NCBI RefSeq assembly: GCF_003479425.1
Contig: NZ_QUHC01000016.1
Span: 1-55,000 of the forward strand
Origin: Odoribacter sp. AF15-53
Lineage (GTDB): Bacteria; Bacteroidota; Bacteroidia; Bacteroidales; Marinifilaceae
DNA: 55,000 bases
Direction: 5' to 3'
The notes under the pieces are model-generated. The model ran no database searches, was not told the origin of the DNA, and saw only the letters and a program-made list of their open reading frames with translations. Below, in pieces: positions 1 through 7,356 of this stretch. Each line of letters begins with the position of its first letter. Positions within the stretch are counted from its first letter, which is position 1. The translations under genes and the position numbers were made by a program.

Positions 1-52
1 AAGGTCCACCTAATTTTTCACGTGAGCCACTTTAAGGCAGACACAGGGGGAT

Positions 53-89
53 AAAAAAAGTCCCACAAATCATTGAATTTGTGGGACTT
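53..89 (-). terminator. Intrinsic terminator of tRNA-Ser
   Basis: A perfect 13-bp stem (58-70 with 77-89, six-base loop) is followed, reading on the minus strand, by a run of T (positions 58-53). It lies 37 bases beyond the 3' end of the minus-strand tRNA-Ser gene and fits a Rho-independent terminator for it. Confidence 0.85.
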
Positions 90-125
90 GTCTGCTTACT
101 GTCCGGTATTGTCCGGTTAGTTCAG

Positions 126-210
126 CGGAGAGGGAGGGATTCGAACCCCCGGCACCTCGCAGTTCAACGGTTTTCAAGACCGCCGCAATCGACCACTCTG
201 CCACCTCTCC
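126..210 (-). tRNA. tRNA-Ser (anticodon TGA)
   Basis: The acceptor stem pairs GGAGAGG (210-204) with CCTCTCC (133-127), and the discriminator is G, as usual for serine tRNAs. The anticodon loop reads CTTGAAA, giving anticodon TGA for UCA codons. A long variable arm typical of class II tRNAs lies between the anticodon arm and the T arm. No CCA is encoded. A promoter box and a terminator flank the gene, so it is probably a single-gene transcript. Confidence 0.95.
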
Positions 211-221
211 AAATGCGGATG

Positions 222-229
222 CAAATATA
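222..229 (-). promoter_or_regulatory. Promoter -7 box for tRNA-Ser
   Basis: On the minus strand this reads TATATTTG, an exact match to the Bacteroidetes TAnnTTTG -7 element. It lies 12 bases before the tRNA 5' end, the distance expected for transcription starting close to the mature end. Confidence 0.7.
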
Positions 230-252
230 AGGACTTTATTCTATTTTCAAAG

Positions 253-1590
253 CTATTTTTGTGTTTTTTTATTCAGGGTGTGTCGTAGATAGAAGTAACC
301 GGATATCCCTGCGAATAAGGAACCTCCGATGATACCAATTTTTGCTTGATTTAATAACATAGCTCCTTCGGCACCCATTCCCGTGTAAGAGAGCGTAGCG
401 ATAAAGAGCGATACGGTGAAGCCGATACCTCCCAGTAATGATATTCCGAAAAGGGATTGCATGTTCATTTTGTCGGGCATGCTCAACCAACCGCATTTGA
501 TGAACAGATAGGTGAATGAGAAAATACCGATCAATTTACCGAACACGAGGGAAACGAAAATGGTGATGGACACGCCTTGTAACGAGGCTAGGGTGAAGCC
601 TTCGAAAGAGATACTGGCGTTGGCAAAGGCAAAAAGGGGCATTATCACGTAATTTACCAATGTTCGCAAGTCGTCGTCCATGGCTTGTAGTGGACTGACA
701 ACCTTATCGGATGCGGACTCGATGCTTTTCAGTATAGAGAGTTCCGAATTACTCAGTATGGTTTCGTTCGAGTTTTCCGGTAGTCTTTTCAGGCTTTCCC
801 GGATACTGTTCACGTATTTGTAAATATACAACTTCGGGCGAGCGGGTACGGTAAATGCCACGACAACCCCTGCGATTGTGGGATGAATGCCGGCGTTGAT
901 GAACAAGCACCAGACAACGATCCCGAAGAAGATGAAGAACAGTTTATTATGAATTCCTTGACGTCCCCCGATATATAACAGGGTGACGATAACGGCGGCG
1001 GCAACGAGGTATTCTACGGTCAAATGAGAACTGTAAAATAGTGCAATAATGATGATGCCCCCGATGTCGTCTACCACGGCAAAAGCGGTAAGGAATATTT
1101 TAAGGCTTAAGGGTACTTTCTTGCCCAAAAGGGAGAGTACTCCCAGTGAAAAAGCGATATCCGTTGCCATGGGAATGGCGGCTCCCCGCGTGGCGGGACC
1201 GGCTGGGCTGATCGCCCAAAAAAGTAGAACAGGTACGATCATACCCCCGCAGGCGGCTATAACCGGGAGTAATGCTTTCCGGGGGGACGAGAGTTCCCCG
1301 ACCAATAATTCCCGTTTGATTTCCAACCCGACGGAAAAGAAGAAGATAGCCATGAGGGCATCATTGATGAAATCCAACAAGGTCATCGGGTTGCCGTCAT
1401 GACGATCGAAGAGATTAAAATTACCGATGGTGAGGGTAATGTTTTGGGAAAGTAAAATATTGTAATGTTCCCGTAATGGTGTGTTTGCAATTAGCATGGC
1501 AGCCAAGGCCACGAATAGAAGAATAATTCCCCCATTTATTTTCGTCTGAATCAATCTTCTAATGGAGAATTTGAATGTTTCTTTAATCAT
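253..1590 (-). CDS. nhaA: Na+/H+ antiporter NhaA
   Basis: Secondary antiporter of the inner membrane that expels Na+ in exchange for H+ and helps keep cytoplasmic pH and sodium in balance. The 445-residue product carries the NhaA signatures: a hydrophobic N-terminal helix, the [15 protein letters not shown] helix, MATDIAF with Asp144, and the paired aspartates 174-175 in [10 protein letters not shown], which in the E. coli enzyme bind the ion. It is longer than E. coli NhaA (388 residues) because of a hydrophilic loop at about 255-305, which I believe is common in Bacteroidetes homologues. The gene follows its own TAnnTTTG box and ends 42 bases before the promoter side of tRNA-Ser. Identification is secure. 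Confidence 0.96.
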   Translation of the reverse strand: MIKETFKFSIRRLIQTKINGGIILLFVALAAMLIANTPLREHYNILLSQNITLTIGNFNLFDRHDGNPMTLLDFINDALMAIFFFSVGLEIKRELLVGELSSPRKALLPVIAACGGMIVPVLLFWAISPAGPATRGAAIPMATDIAFSLGVLSLLGKKVPLSLKIFLTAFAVVDDIGGIIIIALFYSSHLTVEYLVAAAVIVTLLYIGGRQGIHNKLFFIFFGIVVWCLFINAGIHPTIAGVVVAFTVPARPKLYIYKYVNSIRESLKRLPENSNETILSNSELSILKSIESASDKVVSPLQAMDDDLRTLVNYVIMPLFAFANASISFEGFTLASLQGVSITIFVSLVFGKLIGIFSFTYLFIKCGWLSMPDKMNMQSLFGISLLGGIGFTVSLFIATLSYTGMGAEGAMLLNQAKIGIIGGSLFAGISGYFYLRHTLNKKTQK

Positions 1591-1622
1591 CTATCTTTCG
1601 GTTTGTTGACTATATGATGTTG

Positions 1623-1630
1623 CAAATTTA
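1623..1630 (-). promoter_or_regulatory. Promoter -7 box for nhaA
   Basis: Minus-strand TAAATTTG matches TAnnTTTG and lies 33 bases before the nhaA start codon. No clear -33 TTTG partner was picked out. Confidence 0.5.
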
Positions 1631-1648
1631 GCAAATGTTATACAATTT

Positions 1649-2476
1649 TCAAACAAAAAGCATGTTTTCTGCCCGGCGAGTCAGTTCTTCTTCCAGTTCA
1701 TGTTGGTGATATAGATAGCCAGCGTCTTCGTAGTATTTTGCTTGTTTGGGGCATTTTTTGATGCAAGCGCCGCATTTGATGCAGATACCCGTGAATTCTC
1801 TCACGTTGTCGAACGAGATTGATCCCATGGGACAAACTTTTGCACATAGTTTGCAATCGTTACAACGGTCATTGGTGAGAGGTTTGACTTTACGTATATC
1901 CACGGGATTACCCTGTCGGTCGCGGGGCGAGTAGTAAGCCCGGTAAGGGAATGGCATTCCGGATACGGGAATCGGGTGTTTCGGTGAATCGGTTGATCCG
2001 TGGAGTTTTGCGACAATTTGTTGCACGAATTCGCTCACGATATCCATGTCTTGTGCGTCTGGTCGGTTCTTGGCCAGGATTCGGGAAAAGGAGTGTTCGC
2101 CCACGAATGCCCCGGCTGCCAGGGTGTGAAACCCGTCTTTTTCGAGAATGTCCCGTAATTCAATCAAGGCGTCATCGTAATTCCGGTTCCCGAATAGCAC
2201 GATTGGTATGGCCAGGGCTTCATTGCCTTCTATCGAGTTCAGGTAGGGAAGCAACACGTTGGGAACTCGTCCGGCATATACCGGGGTTCCTAACACAACA
2301 AGATCCGTGGGAGAAAAATGTAATGCTTGGACTCTAGCTTTCGGCAACGTGAAATCATATTCCTCGAAGTCGGATTTTAACGCTCTGGAGAGTCCCCGGC
2401 CCGTGGCGAAGGCTATTTTCCGGGTCGTTCCAGTCGGGCTAAAATAAACAGCCCATACCTTGTTGATTATTGTCAT
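1649..2476 (-). CDS. EFR1-type flavodoxin/ferredoxin fusion protein
   Basis: Predicted soluble electron-transfer protein. The N-terminal half looks like a flavodoxin, with the FMN phosphate loop YFSPTGTTRK near residue 13. The C-terminal quarter carries two 4Fe-4S motifs: CNDCKLCAKVCP and CIKCGACIKKCP. This order is that of the EFR1 family (flavodoxin fold plus bacterial ferredoxin). I start the protein at MTIINKVW because its ATG overlaps the stop codon of the upstream epimerase gene (ATGA at 2476-2473), which suggests translational coupling; an in-frame ATG at 2497 would add seven residues. The redox partner is unknown, and the pairing with a sugar epimerase gives no obvious pathway. Confidence 0.9.
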   Translation of the reverse strand: MTIINKVWAVYFSPTGTTRKIAFATGRGLSRALKSDFEEYDFTLPKARVQALHFSPTDLVVLGTPVYAGRVPNVLLPYLNSIEGNEALAIPIVLFGNRNYDDALIELRDILEKDGFHTLAAGAFVGEHSFSRILAKNRPDAQDMDIVSEFVQQIVAKLHGSTDSPKHPIPVSGMPFPYRAYYSPRDRQGNPVDIRKVKPLTNDRCNDCKLCAKVCPMGSISFDNVREFTGICIKCGACIKKCPKQAKYYEDAGYLYHQHELEEELTRRAENMLFV

Positions 2477-3489
2477 TTGTTGTATGCTTTGAACCATTCG
2501 GCGAATCGGGCTATTCCTGTTTCAAGCGATATGTGAGGGGTATACCTGTAATCTTCCTGCAAGCGGGAGGTGTCGGCCCATGTTTGGTAAACATCTCCGG
2601 GTTGCATGCCGATGAATTCTTTACGAGCTTCTTTGCCCAGGTTTTGTTCCAGTATGTGCACGAAGTCCATTAACTTGATCGGGGTGCCGTGCCCGATGTT
2701 GTATATCGTGGCCGGAATCCCGGGAACATCCTCCCTTCGGATACCCGGTGTCGATACAATTTTCTCAACTCCCGTGACAATATCGTCAATGTAGGTGAAG
2801 TCACGGGAAAGATTACCGTTATTGAAGATACGGATCACTTCATCGTGTTGTATGGCATTGGCAAAAAGCATGGGTGCCATATCCGGTCGTCCAAAGGGAC
2901 CGTACACCGTGAAGAAACGCAATCCGATGGTTTGTATCCCGTAAAGGTGGGAGTAGGCGTTTGCCATGAGCTCGTTGCTCTTTTTGGTAGCGGCGTAGAT
3001 GCTGAGCGGGTGATCCACGTTGTCAGTTTCCTTGAAGGGAACCGATTGGTTGTTGCCGTACACGGAAGAGGATGAAGCGTATATAAACTTCTTGCACGTT
3101 GTTTTTTTACATGCTTCCAGTAAGTTGAGAAAGCCTGCTACGTTACTCTGCACGTAGCTTTCAGGATGTTCCAGGCTGTAACGGACTCCGGCTTGGGCGG
3201 CAAGGTTTACCACGCAGTCAAAAGTTCGTGTTTTGAATAATTCATGGATGGCCATCGCATCGCACAAATCTACCTGACAAAAGGTGTAAGCGGCGTTCCG
3301 GGTGGATATGATTTCCTTACCGGGAGCCGGGTTGTCGATGCCACATTCATGAAGTCGGTCATGTTTAAGGGCAACATCATAGTAATGGTTGATAGAATCG
3401 ATACCGTAGACGATATGTCCCGCATCCAGTAATCGTTGAACAAGGTAAAAACCAATAAACCCCGCTGCTCCCGTGACTAAAACATGCAT
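2473..3489 (-). CDS. NAD-dependent nucleotide-sugar epimerase (UDP-glucuronate 4-epimerase-like)
   Basis: Extended short-chain dehydrogenase of 338 residues. It has the NAD-binding TGAAGFIG at 6-13, the serine motif YASSSSVYG, and the catalytic YAATK (Tyr-x-x-x-Lys). The phrases LRFFTVYGPFGRPDMAP and RDFTYIDDIV are typical of the UDP-glucuronate 4-epimerase branch, which makes UDP-galacturonate for surface polysaccharides. The exact substrate cannot be fixed by reading. The gene heads a two-gene unit with the flavodoxin/ferredoxin gene, with a 4-base overlap. A strong TAnnTTTG box inside a palindrome lies about 40 bases upstream. Confidence 0.9.
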   Translation of the reverse strand: MHVLVTGAAGFIGFYLVQRLLDAGHIVYGIDSINHYYDVALKHDRLHECGIDNPAPGKEIISTRNAAYTFCQVDLCDAMAIHELFKTRTFDCVVNLAAQAGVRYSLEHPESYVQSNVAGFLNLLEACKKTTCKKFIYASSSSVYGNNQSVPFKETDNVDHPLSIYAATKKSNELMANAYSHLYGIQTIGLRFFTVYGPFGRPDMAPMLFANAIQHDEVIRIFNNGNLSRDFTYIDDIVTGVEKIVSTPGIRREDVPGIPATIYNIGHGTPIKLMDFVHILEQNLGKEARKEFIGMQPGDVYQTWADTSRLQEDYRYTPHISLETGIARFAEWFKAYNK

Positions 3490-3518
3490 TTGTAATCAAT
3501 TTTTGTTTTAATAATTCC

Positions 3519-3537
3519 TTTTGTCCGGACAAAAATA
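3519..3537 (-). promoter_or_regulatory. Epimerase promoter overlapping a 16-bp palindrome
   Basis: Minus-strand TATTTTTG (3537-3530) is an exact -7 box about 41 bases before the epimerase start. It overlaps the perfect palindrome TTTTGTCCGGACAAAA at 3519-3534, which may be an operator lying over the transcription start region. Confidence 0.5.
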
Positions 3538-3549
3538 TAAAATTAGTTC

Positions 3550-3569
3550 CTAAAGTTTGCGAACTTTAG
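3550..3569 (-). terminator. Probable terminator of mtaB
   Basis: An 8-bp stem CTAAAGTT/AACTTTAG with loop TGCG sits 32 bases beyond the mtaB stop. On the minus strand it is followed by a T-rich stretch, not a pure T-run. It fits a weak Rho-independent terminator. Confidence 0.5.
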
Positions 3570-3600
3570 AAAGTTTATGAGTCTGAAAATTAGTTCTAAC

Positions 3601-4881
3601 TTATGAACCGAATATCTCGGGTTTTAATTCCACCGGTACGATACGGTTTGCCAGAGAAGGATCGTACGGGATTTCTATGCGGATGTAATTATCCGTGAAA
3701 CCGCCGATTGATCCGGCGACCTCGCTGTCTTCAAATAACACGGGACGGGTTTGTCCCACGTGTGCCGTGTAGAAATCGTGTAATTTCTGTTCGGAAATGT
3801 CAAGTAACACGTTTACCCGGCGATGTTTCTCTGCCTGCGGTACGACAAGAGGTATGTCGAGAGCCTTGGTTCCCGAACGTTCGGAATAGGGGAACACGTG
3901 TAACTGCGACACGTCCAATCCGGCAATGAATTGACGGGCGTCCTCGAATGCTTCCGGTGTTTCCCCGCGCATCCCGGCGATCACGTCGACCCCGATAAAG
4001 GCATCGGGAAGGAGAGTTTTGATCTCCTGCACTTTCTCGGCGAAGAGTTCCCGTTCGTAGCGACGTTTCATCAGGTGTAACACTTCGTTACTTCCTGATT
4101 GGAGGGGTACGTGGAAATGTGGCATGAAACGATGAGAAGAGGCAACAAAACGAATGATATCATCCGTCAGCAGGTTCGGCTCGATGGAGGAAATCCGGAA
4201 TCGTTGAATCTCTTCCAGTTTGTCGAGTTCCTGCACGAGGTCAAAGAAAGTTTCTTCCGTACCCCGTCCGAAATCTCCGGTATTTACTCCTGTGAGGATA
4301 ATCTCTTTTATACCCTTGGAGGCAACGTCACGTGCGGCATTGATGACGCTTTGGATCGTGGCACTTCGGCTACGTCCGCGGGCAAAGGGTATGGTGCAGT
4401 ACGTGCAAAAGTAATCGCACCCGTCTTGGATTTTGAGAAAGCAACGGGTCCTGTCCCCGTACGAATAGGCGAGATCGAAATTCCCGACCTTGAATATATC
4501 GCAGGAGTGCGGTTCGTGTTGTTCTTGTTCTTCAAGGTGATTCAGGTAGTGGGCCACGTTGAATTTGTCTCGTGCGCTGAGTACCAGGTTCACCCCTTCG
4601 ATGGCCATGATCTCTTGTGCTCGGAGTTGGGCGTAACATCCCACGATAACGATGTAGGCTCCGGGATTACGATGAATGATTTTACGAATCATTTGTCTTC
4701 CCTTTTTCTCGGCGATATCGGTGACGCTACAAGTGTTGATGACGAATATATCCGCTCCCTCTTTTTCCCCGACGGTCACGGCTCCCTCTTTTTCCAGACT
4801 GTGTTTGATCGTAGATGTTTCGGAAAAATTCAACTTGCATCCTAGCGTGATATAGGCCACTTTCTTCCCAACAATGTTCAT
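3601..4881 (-). CDS. mtaB: tRNA threonylcarbamoyladenosine methylthiotransferase MtaB
   Basis: Radical-SAM enzyme that adds a methylthio group to t6A37 of tRNAs reading ANN codons. From the start chosen (MNIVGKKVAYITLGCKLN), the N-terminal methylthiotransferase domain has cysteines at 15, 51 and 82 for the auxiliary cluster. The radical-SAM motif CDYFCTYC (Cys155, 159, 162) binds the second cluster. A C-terminal TRAM-like segment includes the phrase VGQTRPVLFEDSEVAGSIGG. An ATG 12 codons upstream (4917) is possible but lies inside the palindromic promoter shared with lpxB, so 4881 is preferred. The TLGCKLN and INTCSVT phrases point to MtaB and not MiaB or RimO. Confidence 0.92.
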   Translation of the reverse strand: MNIVGKKVAYITLGCKLNFSETSTIKHSLEKEGAVTVGEKEGADIFVINTCSVTDIAEKKGRQMIRKIIHRNPGAYIVIVGCYAQLRAQEIMAIEGVNLVLSARDKFNVAHYLNHLEEQEQHEPHSCDIFKVGNFDLAYSYGDRTRCFLKIQDGCDYFCTYCTIPFARGRSRSATIQSVINAARDVASKGIKEIILTGVNTGDFGRGTEETFFDLVQELDKLEEIQRFRISSIEPNLLTDDIIRFVASSHRFMPHFHVPLQSGSNEVLHLMKRRYERELFAEKVQEIKTLLPDAFIGVDVIAGMRGETPEAFEDARQFIAGLDVSQLHVFPYSERSGTKALDIPLVVPQAEKHRRVNVLLDISEQKLHDFYTAHVGQTRPVLFEDSEVAGSIGGFTDNYIRIEIPYDPSLANRIVPVELKPEIFGS

Positions 4882-4913
4882 GTGCGGTTTACTTTTAAAT
4901 TTACTAGCGGGAG

Positions 4914-4942
4914 GCAAAGATAGAAAAAAACTCTATCTTTGC
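4914..4942. promoter_or_regulatory. Palindromic divergent promoter between mtaB and lpxB
   Basis: A 10-bp inverted repeat, GCAAAGATAG at 4914-4923 and CTATCTTTGC at 4933-4942, places one exact TATCTTTG -7 box on each strand: 4934-4941 on plus for lpxB (start 4964) and 4922-4915 on minus for mtaB (start 4881). The boxes face away from each other with 11 bases between them. Confidence 0.7.
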
Positions 4943-4963
4943 CCAAAGAATAGAAAAAAGCCA

Positions 4964-6091
4964 ATGAGATACTACGTTATAGCGGGGGAGGCATCGGGAG
5001 ATTTGCATGCCTCTAATTTGATCAAGGGATTGAGAAGGCTTGACGCTGACGCGGAAGTCCGTGGGTGGGGTGGTGATTTGATGCGGGAAGCCGGATGCGA
5101 CATCGTGCGCCATTACAAGGATACGGCGATTATGGGATTTCTTACAGTCCTGAAGAATCTCGATAAGATCAAGACGAACATCGAGGAGTGCCATCGGGAC
5201 ATTCTGGAATGGAAGCCCGACGTGGTGATTCTTGTGGATTATGGCGGTTTTAATCTCCGGGTGGCCGAGTTTATTAAAGAGGCGGGTATCCGGGTTTTCT
5301 ATTATATTTCTCCGAAGATATGGGCTTGGAACACGGGACGGGTGAAGAAAATCAAGCGTCTGGTCGATCGGATGTTCGTGATCTTCCCATTTGAGGTGGA
5401 TTTCTACGCCCGTTATGATTATCCCGTGCAATACGCGGGTAATCCTCTCGTGGATGCGATTCATGATCGGCCGTTCAAGGAAGAGACTTTTGATGAATTC
5501 GTGAAGGCGAACGGGCTGTCGGGTAAACCGATTGTTGCCTTGGTGGCGGGGAGTCGTTCGCAAGAGTTGAAACACGTTTTACCGAAGATGCTGACTATGG
5601 TGAAGCATTTTCCCGATCATGAGTTCGTGATCGCGGGGGCGCCTTCCATGAGTGATGCGGATTACGCTCCTTATCTGCGGGATATGAACGTGAAGATCGT
5701 TTACGGGCAGACTTACCGGTTGGTGAAACAGGCACGTGCAGCTTTGGTTACCTCGGGTACGGCGACACTGGAAACCGCTATCCTGCGAACTCCGCAGGTC
5801 GTTTGTTATAGCGGTGAAGGCGGGGCATTCAGTTATTTCCTGTTCAAGACGTTCGTGAAAGTGAAATACATCTCGCTGGTAAACTTGATTGCCGGGCGTG
5901 AGGTCGTGACCGAGTTGTTGATGCAGAAGTTGAACGAGAAGAACGTGTTGCGGGAACTGTCGGCAATTCTGCCGGAAGGGGAGAAACGAAATCAGATGTT
6001 GGCCGGGTATGACGATGTGAACGATAAATTGGGTGATGCTGGGGCTTCCGTGCGATTTGCCCGGATGATGATTGATGACTTGAAAGCGTGA
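4964..6091 (+). CDS. lpxB: Lipid-A-disaccharide synthase LpxB
   Basis: Inner-membrane-associated glycosyltransferase (family GT19) that joins UDP-2,3-diacylglucosamine to lipid X to make the lipid A disaccharide. The 375-residue product begins MRYYVIAGEASGDLHASN, the family's diagnostic start, and contains YYISPKIWAW, GNPLVDAI and TSGTATLETA. The ATG at 4964 is chosen over upstream in-frame starts because it begins at this conserved motif and lies just after the TATCTTTG box; an earlier start would lie upstream of the promoter. The gene converges on the AlbA_2-domain gene with an 11-base gap and no visible terminator. Confidence 0.96.
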   Translation: MRYYVIAGEASGDLHASNLIKGLRRLDADAEVRGWGGDLMREAGCDIVRHYKDTAIMGFLTVLKNLDKIKTNIEECHRDILEWKPDVVILVDYGGFNLRVAEFIKEAGIRVFYYISPKIWAWNTGRVKKIKRLVDRMFVIFPFEVDFYARYDYPVQYAGNPLVDAIHDRPFKEETFDEFVKANGLSGKPIVALVAGSRSQELKHVLPKMLTMVKHFPDHEFVIAGAPSMSDADYAPYLRDMNVKIVYGQTYRLVKQARAALVTSGTATLETAILRTPQVVCYSGEGGAFSYFLFKTFVKVKYISLVNLIAGREVVTELLMQKLNEKNVLRELSAILPEGEKRNQMLAGYDDVNDKLGDAGASVRFARMMIDDLKA

Positions 6092-6102
6092 TTGATAATG
6101 TG

Positions 6103-6762
6103 TTAATCCTTTTCGTTTTGTTTGAAAAGGAAGCGTTGTCCGTCAAAGAAGGGTTCGATCAGTTCGAAGCGGATGAATTTGGCTAGTGTGTTTTCCGCCT
6201 TGTTGCGGGTAATCTTTGCCAATCGGCAGTACTGATTCAGCGTGATCGCGTCGTGTGAGTTGAGGTAATCCAGCAGGAGTTGTTCGCTCTCCGTGTAATG
6301 TACAAATGAACCTTTGGGTGTTCCGGCTTGTTGCCAGACTTTGATGTGTACGGGTGTCGCGAGAATATTTTCATCTCGTACCCGTATGTAGGCCCACCAG
6401 CGATTGTCGTGGTCTTTGGCAAGATAGGGTTTTTGCTGGCCGGGTGGAACGACAACTTCGAGTACCGTGCGCCCTTCGACTTGATGGACTTGCAAGTCAC
6501 AGGAAATTTGTGGCTTACAGTAGAGTTTGGCCGCCGCTTCGATCATGTATATTTCCTCTTCCGAGCGTACTCCGGCGATTTTTCCGTTATCCTTGACTCC
6601 GATAAGTAACCTGCCGCCATCCGTGTTGGAAAAGGCGGAAAGGGATTTCGCTATTTTGCGGGCATCGGAAATCTCGAATTTGAAATCCTGTTGCTGGTGT
6701 TCTCCCTCTGCAATCCGGTCGTGTATGTAGTCCGCTTTTGAGTGGATCATCGGTTTAATCAT
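6103..6762 (-). CDS. AlbA_2 (Schlafen-type) domain protein with C-terminal winged-helix-like region
   Basis: Predicted cytoplasmic nucleic-acid-binding or regulatory protein of 219 residues. The N-terminal two thirds match the AlbA_2 domain: EHQQQDFKFEISDARKIAKS, the FSNTDGGRLLIGVKDNGKI core, then a VVPPGQQKPYLA phrase. The C-terminal about 60 residues (SEQLLLDYLNSHDAITLNQY and beyond) look like a small helix-turn-helix. In Bacteroidetes such proteins are often labelled ATP-binding or transcriptional regulators, but their targets are mostly unknown. A possible weak -7 box, minus-strand TATCTTCG at 6784-6777, lies just upstream. Confidence 0.8.
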   Translation of the reverse strand: MIKPMIHSKADYIHDRIAEGEHQQQDFKFEISDARKIAKSLSAFSNTDGGRLLIGVKDNGKIAGVRSEEEIYMIEAAAKLYCKPQISCDLQVHQVEGRTVLEVVVPPGQQKPYLAKDHDNRWWAYIRVRDENILATPVHIKVWQQAGTPKGSFVHYTESEQLLLDYLNSHDAITLNQYCRLAKITRNKAENTLAKFIRFELIEPFFDGQRFLFKQNEKD

Positions 6763-6828
6763 GTTTTATCGGTTCGCGAAGATATAGGTTTTAACAGAAC
6801 AAGAGTAGGATATTCGAGAATTTCTTCT

Positions 6829-6902
6829 TATCTTTGTGCGCAGAAAATGAGACATGAATCTTTATACATCCGGTGACGGCTGTGGATTTATGTCTTTTTT
6901 TT
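6829..6902 (+). promoter_or_regulatory. Promoter and structured leader of the 6907 gene
   Basis: TATCTTTG at 6829-6836 is an exact -7 box. The transcript would have a leader of roughly 60 bases in which GACAT (6851-6855) can pair with ATGTC (6890-6894), with ATCC/GGAT pairing inside. Eight T residues (6895-6902) follow at once, ending four bases before the ATG. It resembles a short terminator or attenuator placed directly before the gene. Confidence 0.4.
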
Positions 6903-6906
6903 ATTA

Positions 6907-7302
6907 ATGATGTTGAGTATGGGAAAAATGAAAGAAGATCAACGGGTGGCGGTAGCGAGTAAAGGACAGGTTTATTTTAATGCTGTTGGGCTTGATGCGG
7001 CTATCAAGGCTTACCGGGCCTCAGTTCTCGATAGCGATAAAGTGCAGGAGAAGATCCGGGAATTGATCAGTATGGGCGATTTCTGCCGGGAGGTTTGCCG
7101 GGACGAGGAGGCGATTGACGCTTACGAGCGGGCGATAACGCTTTGCTTGGAGAACGAGAGGAGAAACCAGCCTCGTTTCCTTGAATACGCGCGTTATTGC
7201 GCATCTGCTGCCGATGGATTGTTGGCGGATAGGATGAAGAACTGTCCGGCGATGATGATGGTTGTGGATTTTTATGCCGATCACTATCCGGCAAAAAAAT
7301 AG
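6907..7302 (+). CDS. Small TPR-like protein of unknown function
   Basis: A 131-residue cytoplasmic protein with no signal peptide. The middle, about residues 55-85 (MGDFCREVCRDEEAIDAYER and onward), has the helix pattern of a single tetratricopeptide-like hairpin. The rest is helical and charged. ATGs at 6907, 6910 and 6919 (MGKMKED) are all possible; the first is used. It has its own promoter and converges on hcp with a shared terminator. No function can be assigned. Confidence 0.7.
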   Translation: MMLSMGKMKEDQRVAVASKGQVYFNAVGLDAAIKAYRASVLDSDKVQEKIRELISMGDFCREVCRDEEAIDAYERAITLCLENERRNQPRFLEYARYCASAADGLLADRMKNCPAMMMVVDFYADHYPAKK

Positions 7303-7308
7303 GAATGA

Positions 7309-7340
7309 AAAGGGGGCGGAACAAATCTTCCGCCCCCTTT
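7309..7340. terminator. Bidirectional terminator between the 6907 gene and hcp
   Basis: An 11-bp GC-rich stem, AAGGGGGCGGA at 7310-7320 with TCCGCCCCCTT at 7329-7339, has an eight-base loop. A-rich sequence precedes it and T-rich sequence follows. It lies between two converging genes and can serve both. Confidence 0.85.
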
Positions 7341-7356
7341 CGTTATGGTGTATTTT

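Noticed and set aside
1..52. Possible end of an integrated element next to tRNA-Ser
   Set aside because: tRNA genes are common integration sites, but no direct repeat of the tRNA end, integrase or terminal repeat is visible in these bases, so nothing supports it.
4099..4845. Long open frame on the plus strand opposite mtaB (248 codons)
   Set aside because: It lies fully antisense to the well-supported mtaB gene, has no recognisable motif and is explained as a shadow frame.
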